A stretch of 64,000 bases of DNA, from positions 124,001 through 188,000 of the forward strand of contig NZ_JAMQVC010000003.1 in assembly GCF_023721415.1 (NCBI RefSeq), given 5' to 3'. The translations under genes and the position numbers were made by a program. The first letter of the stretch is position 1. Each line of letters begins with the position of its first letter. The notes under the pieces are model-generated. The model was not told the origin of the DNA. It saw nothing but the letters and a program-made list of their open reading frames with translations, and made no database searches. This document shows, in pieces, positions 25,770-34,952 of the stretch. Source of the DNA: Galbibacter mesophilus (GTDB taxonomy: Bacteria; Bacteroidota; Bacteroidia; Flavobacteriales; Flavobacteriaceae).

Positions 25770-27488
25770 TTAGCCAATCTTTAGTTCAGCAATAATCCTA
25801 TCTATTTTTTCGTCCATTTTGGCAACAGCCTGATTGTAATTGGAAACGCTGTCCAATTCCCCTTTTACAGAGAAATAGAATTTTATTTTTGGTTCTGTCC
25901 CGCTGGGTCTGGCCGCTATTTTTGTTCCGTCTTCTGTGTAATAAATTAAAACATTGGATGAAGGGATATCAATATCTTCTTTATCCCCTGTAAGCAAATT
26001 AATGCGGGTAGCACTGAGGTAATCTTCCAAATAATTTACTTTTGAACCGTCGATGGACTTAATTGGGTTTTCACGAAGGTCGATCATCATTTGTTTGATT
26101 TCATCGGCTCCGGAAATTCCTTTTTTGGTCAACGAAATAAGTTTCTCACGATAGAGTCCGAATTCCTCGTAGCATTTTAAAAGATCTTTGTAGAAAGAAC
26201 TTCCTTTTGCTTTCGCATCCGCAGCAATTTCGCAAGCCAATAGGGAAGAGGTAACTGCATCTTTATCACGAACAAAGTCGCCTACCATGTACCCAAAACT
26301 TTCCTCACCGCCACCAATAAATTCTTGCATTGGAAAATCTTTAATCATCTTAGCAATCCATTTAAAACCTGTCAAGGCTTCTTTGTATTCTACATGATAG
26401 CTTTTTGCCAAAGTTTTCATCATTGGCGTGGAAACAATGGTCGAAGCAATAAATTGATTGCCATTAATGCGGTCTTCTTTTTTCCATTTTTCCAGGAGAA
26501 AACGCGTCATTAAAACCATGGTTTGGTTTCCATTTAACAATTCCATTTCTCCGTTGTTATTTCTAACGGCAATTCCCAAACGGTCGCTATCGGGATCGGT
26601 ACCAATAACCATATCGGCATTGATTTCGTTGGCTTTTTTAATGGCCATTGCCAAAGCTTCGGGTTCTTCTGGGTTGGGAGATTTTACCGTTGGGAAATTT
26701 CCGTCAGGTTTAGCTTGTTCCTCAACAACATGAACGTTCTTGTAACCCGCCCGCTTTAAAACTTCCGGTAAAACAGTAATAGAAGTTCCGTGAAGGGAAG
26801 TGAAAACAATAGAAAAATCGTTTTTGCCTTTCGCTCCAAAACTTCCATTTTCAACTGAAGCTTCAATAAAAGCTTCATCGACTTCTTTATCAATATATTT
26901 TATTTTGCTTTCTTCAGAATTAAAATTGATGTTTTCAAAAGAAAGACTTTCTATTTCCTTTATAATTTCATTATCCTGCGGCGGCACTATTTGTCCGCCA
27001 TCCTTCCAATACACTTTATAACCGTTGTATTCGGGTGGATTGTGGGAAGCGGTAAGCACAATACCACATTGGCAATCTAAATGCCTAACTGCAAACGAAA
27101 GCTCTGGTGTGGGTCTTAATTCAGAAAATAAAAATACTTTAATACCATTGGCAGAAAAAACATCGGCTACCACCTTTGCAAGCGTATCGCTGTTGTGTCG
27201 GCAATCGTAAGCGATAACAACTTTTAATTCTTCATTTGGAAAAGACCTTTTTAGGTAATTGCTTAGACCTTGCGTGTTTTTACCAAGTGTATATTTATTG
27301 ATTCTGTTGGTGCCAACGCCCATAGTTCCTCGCATACCGCCAGTTCCAAACTCTAGGTTTTTATAGAATCGCTCGTTAAGTTCTTCAGGATTGTTATCAA
27401 TAAGCTCTTGAACTTCTTTTTTGGTGTTGAGGTCAAAAAAATCAGTTAACCAAGCTTCCGCATTTTTAAGTATTTTTTCTGAATTCAT
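25770..27488 (-). CDS. Phosphohexomutase (phosphoglucomutase/phosphomannomutase)
   Basis: 572 aa. Active-site serine loop TASHNPPEYNGYKVY, metal loop GTDPDSDRLG, sugar-binding GGGEESFG and phosphate-binding RPSGTEPKIKFYF are all present in order. Interconverts hexose 1- and 6-phosphates; the sequence alone does not separate glucose from mannose specificity. Lies upstream of no obvious partner; the GT2 gene ends 70 bp before it on the same strand. Confidence 0.94.
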   Translation of the reverse strand: MNSEKILKNAEAWLTDFFDLNTKKEVQELIDNNPEELNERFYKNLEFGTGGMRGTMGVGTNRINKYTLGKNTQGLSNYLKRSFPNEELKVVIAYDCRHNSDTLAKVVADVFSANGIKVFLFSELRPTPELSFAVRHLDCQCGIVLTASHNPPEYNGYKVYWKDGGQIVPPQDNEIIKEIESLSFENINFNSEESKIKYIDKEVDEAFIEASVENGSFGAKGKNDFSIVFTSLHGTSITVLPEVLKRAGYKNVHVVEEQAKPDGNFPTVKSPNPEEPEALAMAIKKANEINADMVIGTDPDSDRLGIAVRNNNGEMELLNGNQTMVLMTRFLLEKWKKEDRINGNQFIASTIVSTPMMKTLAKSYHVEYKEALTGFKWIAKMIKDFPMQEFIGGGEESFGYMVGDFVRDKDAVTSSLLACEIAADAKAKGSSFYKDLLKCYEEFGLYREKLISLTKKGISGADEIKQMMIDLRENPIKSIDGSKVNYLEDYLSATRINLLTGDKEDIDIPSSNVLIYYTEDGTKIAARPSGTEPKIKFYFSVKGELDSVSNYNQAVAKMDEKIDRIIAELKIG

Positions 27489-27557
27489 TGTGTGAATAGT
27501 TGTTTTTCTTAAAGTTACTCAAGAAATGGGAATTAATCCCATGCTTAAGATGAAAAT

Positions 27558-28544
27558 TTATTCGGGTTTTGAAATTTCTATAGTTTCCGTAGAAATTTTT
27601 GGCTGAACAGTTTCTAGGATTTTATATCGTTTTTCCTGTTTTTTAGATCTAAGGATAAGTTCTCCCAAAAAGCCAGCAATAAATAATTGCGTACCAATTA
27701 CCATAGCGGTAAGGGAAATGTAGAATTGTGGCCGTTGGGTAATTAATCGGCCATAAGGCGAGAAAAAAAGCTTATCGATGCCCAAATATATAGCGAAACA
27801 GAACCCGATGATAAACATTAGAACACCCAGCGCTCCAAATAAATGCATAGGTTGTTTGCCAAATTTTGAAATAAACCAAATGGTAATAAGGTCTAAAAAG
27901 CCGTTTATAAAACGTTCCATGCCAAATTTTGTAGTACCATATTTTCGGGCTTGGTGTTTCACCACTTTTTCCTCAATGCGATTAAAACCAGCATTTTTCG
28001 CCAAAACAGGGATGTAACGGTGCATTTCGCCATGGACATCAATGGTTTTAATTACCTGATTTCTGTAGGCTTTTAGTCCGCAATTGAAATCGTTTAATTT
28101 AACTCCGGATGTTTTTCTCGCCGCCCAATTAAACAATTTTGAAGGAAGGTTTTTAGAAATAACCGAATCGTAACGCACTTTTTTCCAGCCGGAAACCAAG
28201 TCCAAATGATGCTCTTTTAATTGATGATAAAGTGCAGGGATTTCTTCGGGATTGTCTTGAAGATCGGCGTCCATAGTAATAACCACATCACCTTTTGCCA
28301 TTTCAAATCCGGCGTGCAGGGCTTGTGATTTTCCGAAATTCTTCAAAAAACGAATGCCTTTTACATGTGTGCTTGTGGAGGCCAATTGCATAATGGTTTC
28401 CCAAGAATTATCGGTACTCCCATCATCTATAAAAATTATTTCATAAGAAAAACGATTGGATTGCATCACTTGCACAATCCAATCGTGTAATTCCTGTAAA
28501 GACTCTTGTTCGTTGAGTAGTGGTATAACTACTGATATATCCAT
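27558..28544 (-). CDS. Family 2 glycosyltransferase (DPM1/ArnC-like)
   Basis: 328 aa. GT-A domain with VVIPLLNEQESLQEL at the N-terminus and the MDADLQDNPEEIP metal motif near 92; two C-terminal membrane helices (235-255 and 275-295). Such enzymes transfer a sugar from UDP- or GDP-sugar to a polyprenyl phosphate on the inner membrane. Same strand as phosphohexomutase, whose product could feed it. Confidence 0.92.
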   Translation of the reverse strand: MDISVVIPLLNEQESLQELHDWIVQVMQSNRFSYEIIFIDDGSTDNSWETIMQLASTSTHVKGIRFLKNFGKSQALHAGFEMAKGDVVITMDADLQDNPEEIPALYHQLKEHHLDLVSGWKKVRYDSVISKNLPSKLFNWAARKTSGVKLNDFNCGLKAYRNQVIKTIDVHGEMHRYIPVLAKNAGFNRIEEKVVKHQARKYGTTKFGMERFINGFLDLITIWFISKFGKQPMHLFGALGVLMFIIGFCFAIYLGIDKLFFSPYGRLITQRPQFYISLTAMVIGTQLFIAGFLGELILRSKKQEKRYKILETVQPKISTETIEISKPE

Positions 28545-28583
28545 TGGTGAAATTCTATCCTAAAATAAATTCAAAGATAGGAA

Positions 28584-29096
28584 TTAGTATTCATTATTGG
28601 ATTTTTTAAGAAAACTACCTGTAATCATGGATATGATAAAGCCTAGGAAAGCAAACCAAAGTATTGTAGAGAATATTCCAAAGAAACTTTTGCCTTTAGA
28701 AGGGGTGTCATTTAGCTGCTGCTCAATTGCTTCCCGGCTTCCAAACATTTCTCCCCATTCTAATAGCATTGTTACTTGGAAGTCTGGATCGACGTAAGTG
28801 TCATAAATAAATGATGAAATACTATAAATTATCCCAATCACAACCATCATAGTGATTCCGATTAATAAAGCTTCTTTTATGTTGAGGTATCCATCATTTT
28901 TCTTTTTCCATTTTTTTATAAAAATTGTAATTAAAATTATTTCAAGTATGAAACAAATTAAAAAAGTGGAATAATAAATTATGGGGTTAGGGGATAGTAT
29001 TTTTGGAACTGTATCGATGACAACTCTGGCGGTACCAGCAAGAATAGCTGATGGTAAAACGAATTCTTTTATTATTTTTTTAGAATTACTTTCCAT
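28584..29096 (-). CDS. DUF4199-like membrane protein
   Basis: 170 aa from the Met starting MESNSKKIIKEFVLPSAILAG. Four hydrophobic segments (near 12-30, 42-60, 73-95 and 140-162) and an acidic loop between the third and fourth match DUF4199 proteins, which often sit beside GT2 genes in Bacteroidota. Function unknown; 39 bp before the GT2 start, so probably co-transcribed. Confidence 0.8.
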   Translation of the reverse strand: MESNSKKIIKEFVLPSAILAGTARVVIDTVPKILSPNPIIYYSTFLICFILEIILITIFIKKWKKKNDGYLNIKEALLIGITMMVVIGIIYSISSFIYDTYVDPDFQVTMLLEWGEMFGSREAIEQQLNDTPSKGKSFFGIFSTILWFAFLGFIISMITGSFLKKSNNEY

Positions 29097-29196
29097 AAAT
29101 TTGAAATTATATTTTAACAAAATTAGTAGCTTTTCCCTTATCTTTGTTACAAGAAACCGAAAAATAAAATAATCGTATTTTTTTAGGGGTAAAGTG

Positions 29197-29226
29197 TTGG
29201 TTATCCAAAATAAATGTATAAATTTG
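29197..29226 (+). promoter_or_regulatory. Promoter of rpmE2
   Basis: TTGG at 29197-29200, 18 nt, then TAAATTTG at 29219-29226, close to the Bacteroidota TTTG-N19-TAnnTTTG. 37 nt before the rpmE2 start. Confidence 0.65.
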
Positions 29227-29263
29227 CACCTCGAAAAAATTCTGAAGTTTAAAATATAGAGCG

Positions 29264-29515
29264 ATGAAAAAAGGTATACATCCAGAAAATTATAGATTGG
29301 TAGCTTTTAAAGATATGTCTAATGAAGATGTATTCATTACAAAGTCTACAGCAGAAACGAAAGAGACGTTAGAGGTTGATGGTGTGGAATATCCTGTAAT
29401 TAAATTGGAGATTTCTAGAACATCGCATCCTTATTACACTGGTAAATCTAAACTTGTGGATACTGCAGGACGTATCGATAAGTTCAAGAACAAATACGCT
29501 AAGTTCAAAAAATAA
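29264..29515 (+). CDS. rpmE2: Ribosomal protein bL31, type B
   Basis: 83 aa: [15 protein letters not shown] at the start and the [20 protein letters not shown] core. There is no CxxC zinc pair, so it is the zinc-independent form. A component of the large ribosomal subunit that contacts the small subunit. Monocistronic with its own promoter and a terminator directly after. Confidence 0.95.
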   Translation: MKKGIHPENYRLVAFKDMSNEDVFITKSTAETKETLEVDGVEYPVIKLEISRTSHPYYTGKSKLVDTAGRIDKFKNKYAKFKK

Positions 29516-29536
29516 TAGCACCAACATATTTTTAAG

Positions 29537-29564
29537 AACCTCTGATACCATCAGGGGTTTTTTT
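29537..29564 (+). terminator. Terminator after rpmE2
   Basis: AACCTCTGAT and ATCAGGGGTT form a stem with an ACC loop, then T7. Confidence 0.85.
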
Positions 29565-29570
29565 GTTAAT

Positions 29571-29920
29571 GACACCCAAATTCAATAAGCCGAAGGCGCA
29601 ATAGAATTTGATGGTGGAATTAACCCCGACCGTCAGCGTCGGGGTCTCATTGGCTTTTTCGTGAGTCTGACACCCAAATTCAATAAGCCGAAGGCGCAAT
29701 AGAATTTGATGGTGGAATTAACCCCGACCGTCAGCGTCGGGGTCTCCTTGGGTTTTTTTGGGAATTTCGTTTCCTAATTCAATAAGAAGGCTCAATAAAA
29801 TGTGATAATGGCACCTTTCTGCCGACGGCGGGCACGAACGCTAACCCCGACCACCAGGGTCGAGGTCTCTTTGGATTTTTCGGAAATTTCGTTTCCTAAT
29901 TCCATTAGCCGAAAATGACA
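29571..29920 (+). repeat. Tandem ~98-bp terminator-like cassettes
   Basis: Two identical-length copies (29571-29647 and 29669-29745, 77 bp, nearly perfect) share GACACCCAAATTCAATAAG and a closing ACCCCGAC...GTCGGGGT hairpin, each followed within 20 bp by a T-rich tail. A third degenerate copy lies at 29771-29866 and a partial fourth at 29892-29920. No gene fits in this 470-bp gap. Confidence 0.85.
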
Positions 29921-29987
29921 CTAAGCACTACTAGTTTTTAAAGCTTTTCAGGTCTAATTTCATTATCTTTATCCAAAATTTCAAATC

Positions 29988-31163
29988 ATGAATTACATCC
30001 TTTTTGATGGGCCGGTTAGAAATGCCCTGCTTCCATTCACCTACACGCGTCCAGTTGCCGATATCCGTATGGGAATTTTGACAATCCGTGAGAAATGGGA
30101 GAAATATTTAGGATATACTACTACCACAATTACAGAAGAATACTTGTCGGAAAAGTACCCAATGGTTGAGTTGGAGGAAAACATTTTGATTAATGCCGCT
30201 TTTTTTCCAAATGAAGAATTGGTAGCGTTGGTTAAAGGTTTGGAACAAGGACAAGCCATCTTTTGTGGTGAAGAGGTGATTGCTTTTTTTACTTCGGAAG
30301 CGCAGGAAGAAGTGGATTTGGAAAGTTACGAAGCTATTGAATACACAGGTGAATGTTTGCAATTGCAAAATACTTGGGATATTTTTTCCAAGAATGCAGA
30401 GGCTTTGGAAGCCGACTTCAATTTGTTGACCGATGGAAGAAAAAGTAAGCCTATTCCTTCAAGCAACAATGTAATCGCTCCTGAAAATATTTTTCTAGAG
30501 GAAGGTGTGTCTATAGAATTTTGTACACTGAATGCCAGTAACGGACCTATTTATTTGGGAAAGGATACTTTGGTGATGGAAGGAACCGTGATTCGTGGAG
30601 GTTTTGCCCTGTGTGATAATGCTATCGTTAAAATGGGAGCAAAAATTTATGGAGCAACTACCGTTGGTCCTGCTTGTAAAGTTGGAGGTGAAATCAACAA
30701 TTCAGTGTTGTTCCAAAACTCAAATAAGGGACACGAAGGGTTTTTAGGGAATTCCGTGCTAGGGGAATGGTGTAATATTGGAGCAGATACCAATACCTCT
30801 AATCTTAAAAATGATTATTCTCCCGTTAGGTTGTGGAATTACGAAACCGAGAATTTTGCAAAAACAGGATTGCAATTTTGCGGACTCATGATGGGAGACC
30901 ATAGCAAGTGTGGAATCAATACCATGTTCAATACAGGAACGGTTGTTGGGGTGAGTGCTAATATTTTTGGAAGCGGATATCAGAAAAATTTTATTCCCAG
31001 TTTTAGCTGGGGCGGCACAGGTGGATTCACCACATACCATCCTAAGAAGGCCTACCAAACAGCAAAAGCCATGATGGAACGCAGAAAATGTGAATTTACT
31101 TCGGAAGAAGAAGCCATTTTGGATGCTGTTTTTGAAAGTACCAAGCGTTGGCGAAAAGATTAG
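29988..31163 (+). CDS. GlmU-like protein with left-handed beta-helix
   Basis: 391 aa. The N-terminal 160 residues resemble a sugar-nucleotidyltransferase (FDGPVRNALLPFTYTRPVAD) but the nucleotide-binding GxGTRM loop of GlmU is absent. Residues 165-370 carry hexapeptide LbH repeats (YLGKDTLVMEGTVIRG, AKIYGATTVGPACKVGG, GNSVLGEWCNIGADT). Probably involved in sugar-nucleotide or cell-envelope metabolism; the Bacteroidota family is of unknown reaction. Confidence 0.8.
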   Translation: MNYILFDGPVRNALLPFTYTRPVADIRMGILTIREKWEKYLGYTTTTITEEYLSEKYPMVELEENILINAAFFPNEELVALVKGLEQGQAIFCGEEVIAFFTSEAQEEVDLESYEAIEYTGECLQLQNTWDIFSKNAEALEADFNLLTDGRKSKPIPSSNNVIAPENIFLEEGVSIEFCTLNASNGPIYLGKDTLVMEGTVIRGGFALCDNAIVKMGAKIYGATTVGPACKVGGEINNSVLFQNSNKGHEGFLGNSVLGEWCNIGADTNTSNLKNDYSPVRLWNYETENFAKTGLQFCGLMMGDHSKCGINTMFNTGTVVGVSANIFGSGYQKNFIPSFSWGGTGGFTTYHPKKAYQTAKAMMERRKCEFTSEEEAILDAVFESTKRWRKD

Positions 31164-31266
31164 ACAACTTAATTTAATCTCTCCTGAGTTTTTGAGTTCT
31201 TTCTGAAACCTCAAATCTTTTGATAATCAATTCAATAGAATGTTTTATTACCTCCAAAGAAGTTGG

Positions 31267-31274
31267 TATATTTG
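31267..31274 (+). promoter_or_regulatory. -7 element for mtaB
   Basis: TATATTTG, followed by TAC, about 56 nt upstream of the mtaB start. Confidence 0.5.
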
Positions 31275-31330
31275 TACGCTTTTTTGAAAAGCATGAATAA
31301 AGACGGTTTCCGTCTTAAAAAAGAGCCGAA

Positions 31331-32668
31331 ATGGAAAAAAAGAAGGTCGCATTTTATACCTTAGGTTGTAAGCTTAATTTTTCTGAAACTTCTACTATCG
31401 CCCGAAATTTTACGGAAGAGGGTTTTGACCGTGTGGAATTTTCGGAGAAAGCAGACATTTATGTAATTAATACTTGTTCGGTTACCGAAAATGCTGATAA
31501 ACGCTTCAAATCGGTAGTAAAGCAGGCCCAAAAAGTGAATCCAAATGCTTTTGTGGCTGCTATTGGATGTTACGCCCAGTTGAAACCTGAAGAACTTGCT
31601 GATGTTAATGGCGTTGATTTGGTACTGGGAGCAACCGAAAAATTCAAAATTACCGATTATATAAACGACCTTTCCAAAAACGATTTCGGCGAAGTGCATA
31701 GCTGCGAAATTGAAGATGCCGATTTCTACGTTGGGAGTTATTCCATTGGCGATAGAACCCGCGCTTTTTTGAAAGTTCAGGATGGGTGCGATTATAAATG
31801 TACCTATTGTACCATTCCGCTTGCTAGAGGGATTTCGAGGAGTGATACGTTGGAAAATGTATTGAAAAATGCCAAGGAAATTTCAGAACAAGGAATAAAA
31901 GAGATTGTTCTTACAGGGGTAAATATCGGTGACTACGGAAAAGGGGAATTCGGTAATAAAAAACACGAACATACTTTTTATGAATTGGTCACAGCGTTGG
32001 ATGAAGTTGAAGGAATCGAAAGGCTGAGAATCTCTTCCATAGAACCTAATTTACTTAAAAACGAAACGATTGATTTTGTGTCGAAAAGCAGGACTTTTGT
32101 GCCACATTTTCATATTCCTTTACAAAGTGGAAGTAACCATATTTTGGGGTTAATGCGCAGAAGGTACAAAAGGGAGTTGTATGTAGATAGGGTAAGTCAA
32201 ATAAAAGAAGTGATGCCTCATGCTTGCATTGGCGTAGATGTAATTGTTGGGTTTCCTGGTGAAACCGACGAGCACTTTTTGGAGACCTATAATTTTTTAA
32301 ATGAATTGGACATCTCTTACCTACACGTTTTTACGTATTCCGAGAGGGATAATACATTGGCAGCTGAAATGGAAGGTGTTGTTCCGAATAAAGTACGTGC
32401 TAAGAGAAGTAAAATGCTTCGAGGGTTATCCGCTAAAAAGCGAAGAGCTTTTTACGAAAGTCAGATTAACTCTGTTAGAACTGTTTTATTTGAAGGAGAA
32501 AATAAGGAAGGATATATTCACGGATTTACCGAAAACTACGTAAAAGTAAAAGCACCATGGAATCCTGAATTGGTAAATACATTACATCCGGTTGAATTGA
32601 CAAAAATCGATGATGATGGGATGGTTCGTATTGAATTTGTTGAGAAGGAAAGCGCGGTGACTGTTTAA
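31331..32668 (+). CDS. mtaB: tRNA t6A37 methylthiotransferase MtaB
   Basis: 445 aa. The UPF0004 domain has Cys13, Cys49 and Cys80 for the auxiliary Fe-S cluster; the radical-SAM triad CxxxCxxC is Cys153, Cys157, Cys160 (GCDYKCTYC); a TRAM-like end follows (VLFEGENKEGYIHGFTENYV). Adds a methylthio group to N6-threonylcarbamoyladenosine in tRNA. MiaB-family paralogues differ in length and substrate; the sequence favours MtaB. Confidence 0.9.
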   Translation: MEKKKVAFYTLGCKLNFSETSTIARNFTEEGFDRVEFSEKADIYVINTCSVTENADKRFKSVVKQAQKVNPNAFVAAIGCYAQLKPEELADVNGVDLVLGATEKFKITDYINDLSKNDFGEVHSCEIEDADFYVGSYSIGDRTRAFLKVQDGCDYKCTYCTIPLARGISRSDTLENVLKNAKEISEQGIKEIVLTGVNIGDYGKGEFGNKKHEHTFYELVTALDEVEGIERLRISSIEPNLLKNETIDFVSKSRTFVPHFHIPLQSGSNHILGLMRRRYKRELYVDRVSQIKEVMPHACIGVDVIVGFPGETDEHFLETYNFLNELDISYLHVFTYSERDNTLAAEMEGVVPNKVRAKRSKMLRGLSAKKRRAFYESQINSVRTVLFEGENKEGYIHGFTENYVKVKAPWNPELVNTLHPVELTKIDDDGMVRIEFVEKESAVTV

Positions 32669-32714
32669 AATAATGGGGAGTCCATTTTATTGACTAAAGA
32701 ATGAAGTATTCGAT

Positions 32715-32792
32715 TGTAATACTGAGCTTGCCTGCCTGCCATGGTATTTCAGGCAGGTCAAAGCATTTGTTCCTCAACAAGCTCAATACAAC
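32715..32792. repeat. REP-like inverted repeat, copy 3
   Basis: TTGTAATACTGAGCTTG and CAAGCTCAATACAA form outer arms; an inner pair GCCTGCCTGCC and GGCAGG lies between them. Related to the copies at 21.3 and 25.7 kb by the shared AAGCTCA and ACTGAGC words. Between convergent genes. Confidence 0.65.
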
Positions 32793-32795
32793 TTT

Positions 32796-33089
32796 TTAAA
32801 TCCTTATCCCTACAGGTAATAAATCTTTAAATTCTTTGTGTTTTCTTAGAAAACCGGCTATTTGGGGGCTTGTAGGGACTACGCTTAAATTTTTGCCTTC
32901 AATATGCTTCAAAACGGTAGTGATGAATTCATCCTTGAAGTCAGGGTCGGTTACTTCTTCTGGGATAACCAGCTTTGTTAAAAAAACTTTGCGTTCCTGA
33001 GAAGCGTATTCAATTTTCGCTAGCTTACCATCAATTTTTGCTTCGTATTGGCGCAAAAACTCATTGTCATTAATTACTACTTCATTCAT
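32796..33089 (-). CDS. Small GCN5-like N-acetyltransferase
   Basis: 97 aa, the length of the minimal Gcn5-type YidJ family. Core strands IEYASQERKVFLTKLVIPEE and a C-terminal FLRKHKEFKDLLP. It lacks the long N-terminus of typical GNATs. Target unknown. Confidence 0.75.
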   Translation of the reverse strand: MNEVVINDNEFLRQYEAKIDGKLAKIEYASQERKVFLTKLVIPEEVTDPDFKDEFITTVLKHIEGKNLSVVPTSPQIAGFLRKHKEFKDLLPVGIRI

Positions 33090-33287
33090 TATTTCAAGGT
33101 TTAAAATTCATTTTAAATGCCAAAAATGTCAATTTCCATACGTATTTCAATGGCTACATAGAAATGCGTTAAATTTTGGTAAAAATTAGTTTTGGTCGCT
33201 ATAAATATTGATGAAGAATTACATACCTTTAGCCATGCAAAGGTACGAAAAAATAGCTAATCATCTATTTTTCAATTGTTAATATAT

Positions 33288-33953
33288 ATGGCTACTCAAA
33301 TTACACATATATACTTTATGCCGGGGATGGCAGCGAACTCCCTTATATTTGAGAGAATAAAATTACCAGAAGATAGTTTTGAGCTTCATTATTTGGAATG
33401 GAAAATTCCCAATAAAAATGAGAGCATAGAGTCGTATGCTAAGCGAATGGCTGCAGATATTGCTCATGAAAATCCTGTTTTGATAGGCGTTTCCTTTGGA
33501 GGGATTTTGGTTCAGGAAATGGCAAAATTTATTTCCGTAAAGAAAATAATTATTATTTCCAGCGTTAAATGTAACAAAGAATTACCGCGTCGTATGGTTT
33601 TTGCAAAATATACCAAAGCGCATAAATTATTGCCAACGGGTATGATAAATAATATCGAATTGCTTGCAAAATATGCTTTTGGGGTATCGCTTTCAAAACG
33701 ATTGCACTTGTATGAGAAATATTTATCTGTTAGGGACAAATATTATATCGATTGGGCGGTAGATAACATAGTTAATTGGCGTCAAGTAACACCAAACAAT
33801 AATGTAATCCATATTCATGGGGATAAAGATGCAGTTTTTCCTTCAGTATATATTAAAAATTGTATTACAATTGAGGGCGGAACACACATTATGATTATCA
33901 ACAGATATAAATGGTTTAATGAAAACCTGCCAAGGATAATCTTGGAAAACTGA
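33288..33953 (+). CDS. Alpha/beta hydrolase
   Basis: 221 aa from the ATG of MATQITHIYFMPGMAANS. Nucleophile elbow GVSFGG (Ser near 71), acid HGDKDAVFP and His in GGTHIMI make a full triad. Likely an esterase or thioesterase-like enzyme, cytoplasmic. The next gene starts 42 bp later on the same strand. Confidence 0.85.
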   Translation: MATQITHIYFMPGMAANSLIFERIKLPEDSFELHYLEWKIPNKNESIESYAKRMAADIAHENPVLIGVSFGGILVQEMAKFISVKKIIIISSVKCNKELPRRMVFAKYTKAHKLLPTGMINNIELLAKYAFGVSLSKRLHLYEKYLSVRDKYYIDWAVDNIVNWRQVTPNNNVIHIHGDKDAVFPSVYIKNCITIEGGTHIMIINRYKWFNENLPRIILEN

Positions 33954-33995
33954 AAAATCTAATTTGTATATTTATAAAAAATTTATTGGGGCAAG

Positions 33996-34952
33996 ATGAA
34001 TCGAATTAAAACAGTATTAATTTTATTGGGAGTGGTAAGTATTTCAGCAATTTTTATAAATGCGGTACAGTCCACTAATCCAGTTACGGTACAGAATTCT
34101 GTAAAAGAAAAAAATAAAGATAGTTTAAGCTTGGTGCAAGACTATAACGTGTATGCGCTGAAAATACCAGATGGAATCAATTTTGCAGGAGAACGCGTGC
34201 CTGTAGAAGACCCAGATGTAAAAGAAAGACTGGACAGGGAACTTTTGGTAAATACTTATTGGCAGTCCAACGGATTATTATTGATAAAAAGGGCGAACAA
34301 ATACTTTCCTATTATTGAACCTATTCTAAAGGCTCATGGCGTACCAGACGATTTAAAATACATTGCTGTAATTGAAAGTGGATTAACACAGGCAGTTTCT
34401 CCTGCCGGTGCTACTGGATTTTGGCAATTAATGAAAGGCACCGCTAGGGAATACGGCTTGGAAGTTAACGATAACGTTGATGAACGCTACCATATTAAAA
34501 AGTCCACCGAAGTGGCTTGCAAGTACCTTAAAAAAGCAAAAGAACGCTTTGGTACTTGGACAATGGCTGCGGCGGCTTACAATGCCGGTCAGTATGGTAT
34601 GGCGAAACAGTTAGAGCGTCAAGAGATTGAAGGTTATTACAATGTGCTTTTAGGTGAAGAGACAGGGCGTTACGTGTTTAGAATTTTAGCCATCAAAGAG
34701 ATTTTATCGCACCCAAATGAGTACGGTTTTAATTTTGATGAAGAAGATTTATATACACATATCCCTGTTAATGAATTGCCTGTAGACACGGTAATTTCTG
34801 ACTTTCCAAAGTTTGCAAAAGAAAACGGTATAACTTACAAAACATTAAAAATCCACAATCCGTGGTTGCGGGAAACACATCTCAATAATGCATCCAAAAA
34901 ACAGTATTACATAGAAATCCCTAAAAAGGGATATTATCCACCGCTTCAATAA
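33996..34952 (+). CDS. Lytic murein transglycosylase, MltD-like
   Basis: 318 aa. N-terminal membrane/signal segment (residues 6-25), then an SLT domain. Catalytic Glu127 in AVIESGLTQ, with SPAGATGFWQLMKGTARE and AAAAYNAGQYGM motifs of family 1 transglycosylases. Cleaves peptidoglycan, probably in the periplasm. Stop overlaps the cls start as TAATG. Confidence 0.9.
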   Translation: MNRIKTVLILLGVVSISAIFINAVQSTNPVTVQNSVKEKNKDSLSLVQDYNVYALKIPDGINFAGERVPVEDPDVKERLDRELLVNTYWQSNGLLLIKRANKYFPIIEPILKAHGVPDDLKYIAVIESGLTQAVSPAGATGFWQLMKGTAREYGLEVNDNVDERYHIKKSTEVACKYLKKAKERFGTWTMAAAAYNAGQYGMAKQLERQEIEGYYNVLLGEETGRYVFRILAIKEILSHPNEYGFNFDEEDLYTHIPVNELPVDTVISDFPKFAKENGITYKTLKIHNPWLRETHLNNASKKQYYIEIPKKGYYPPLQ

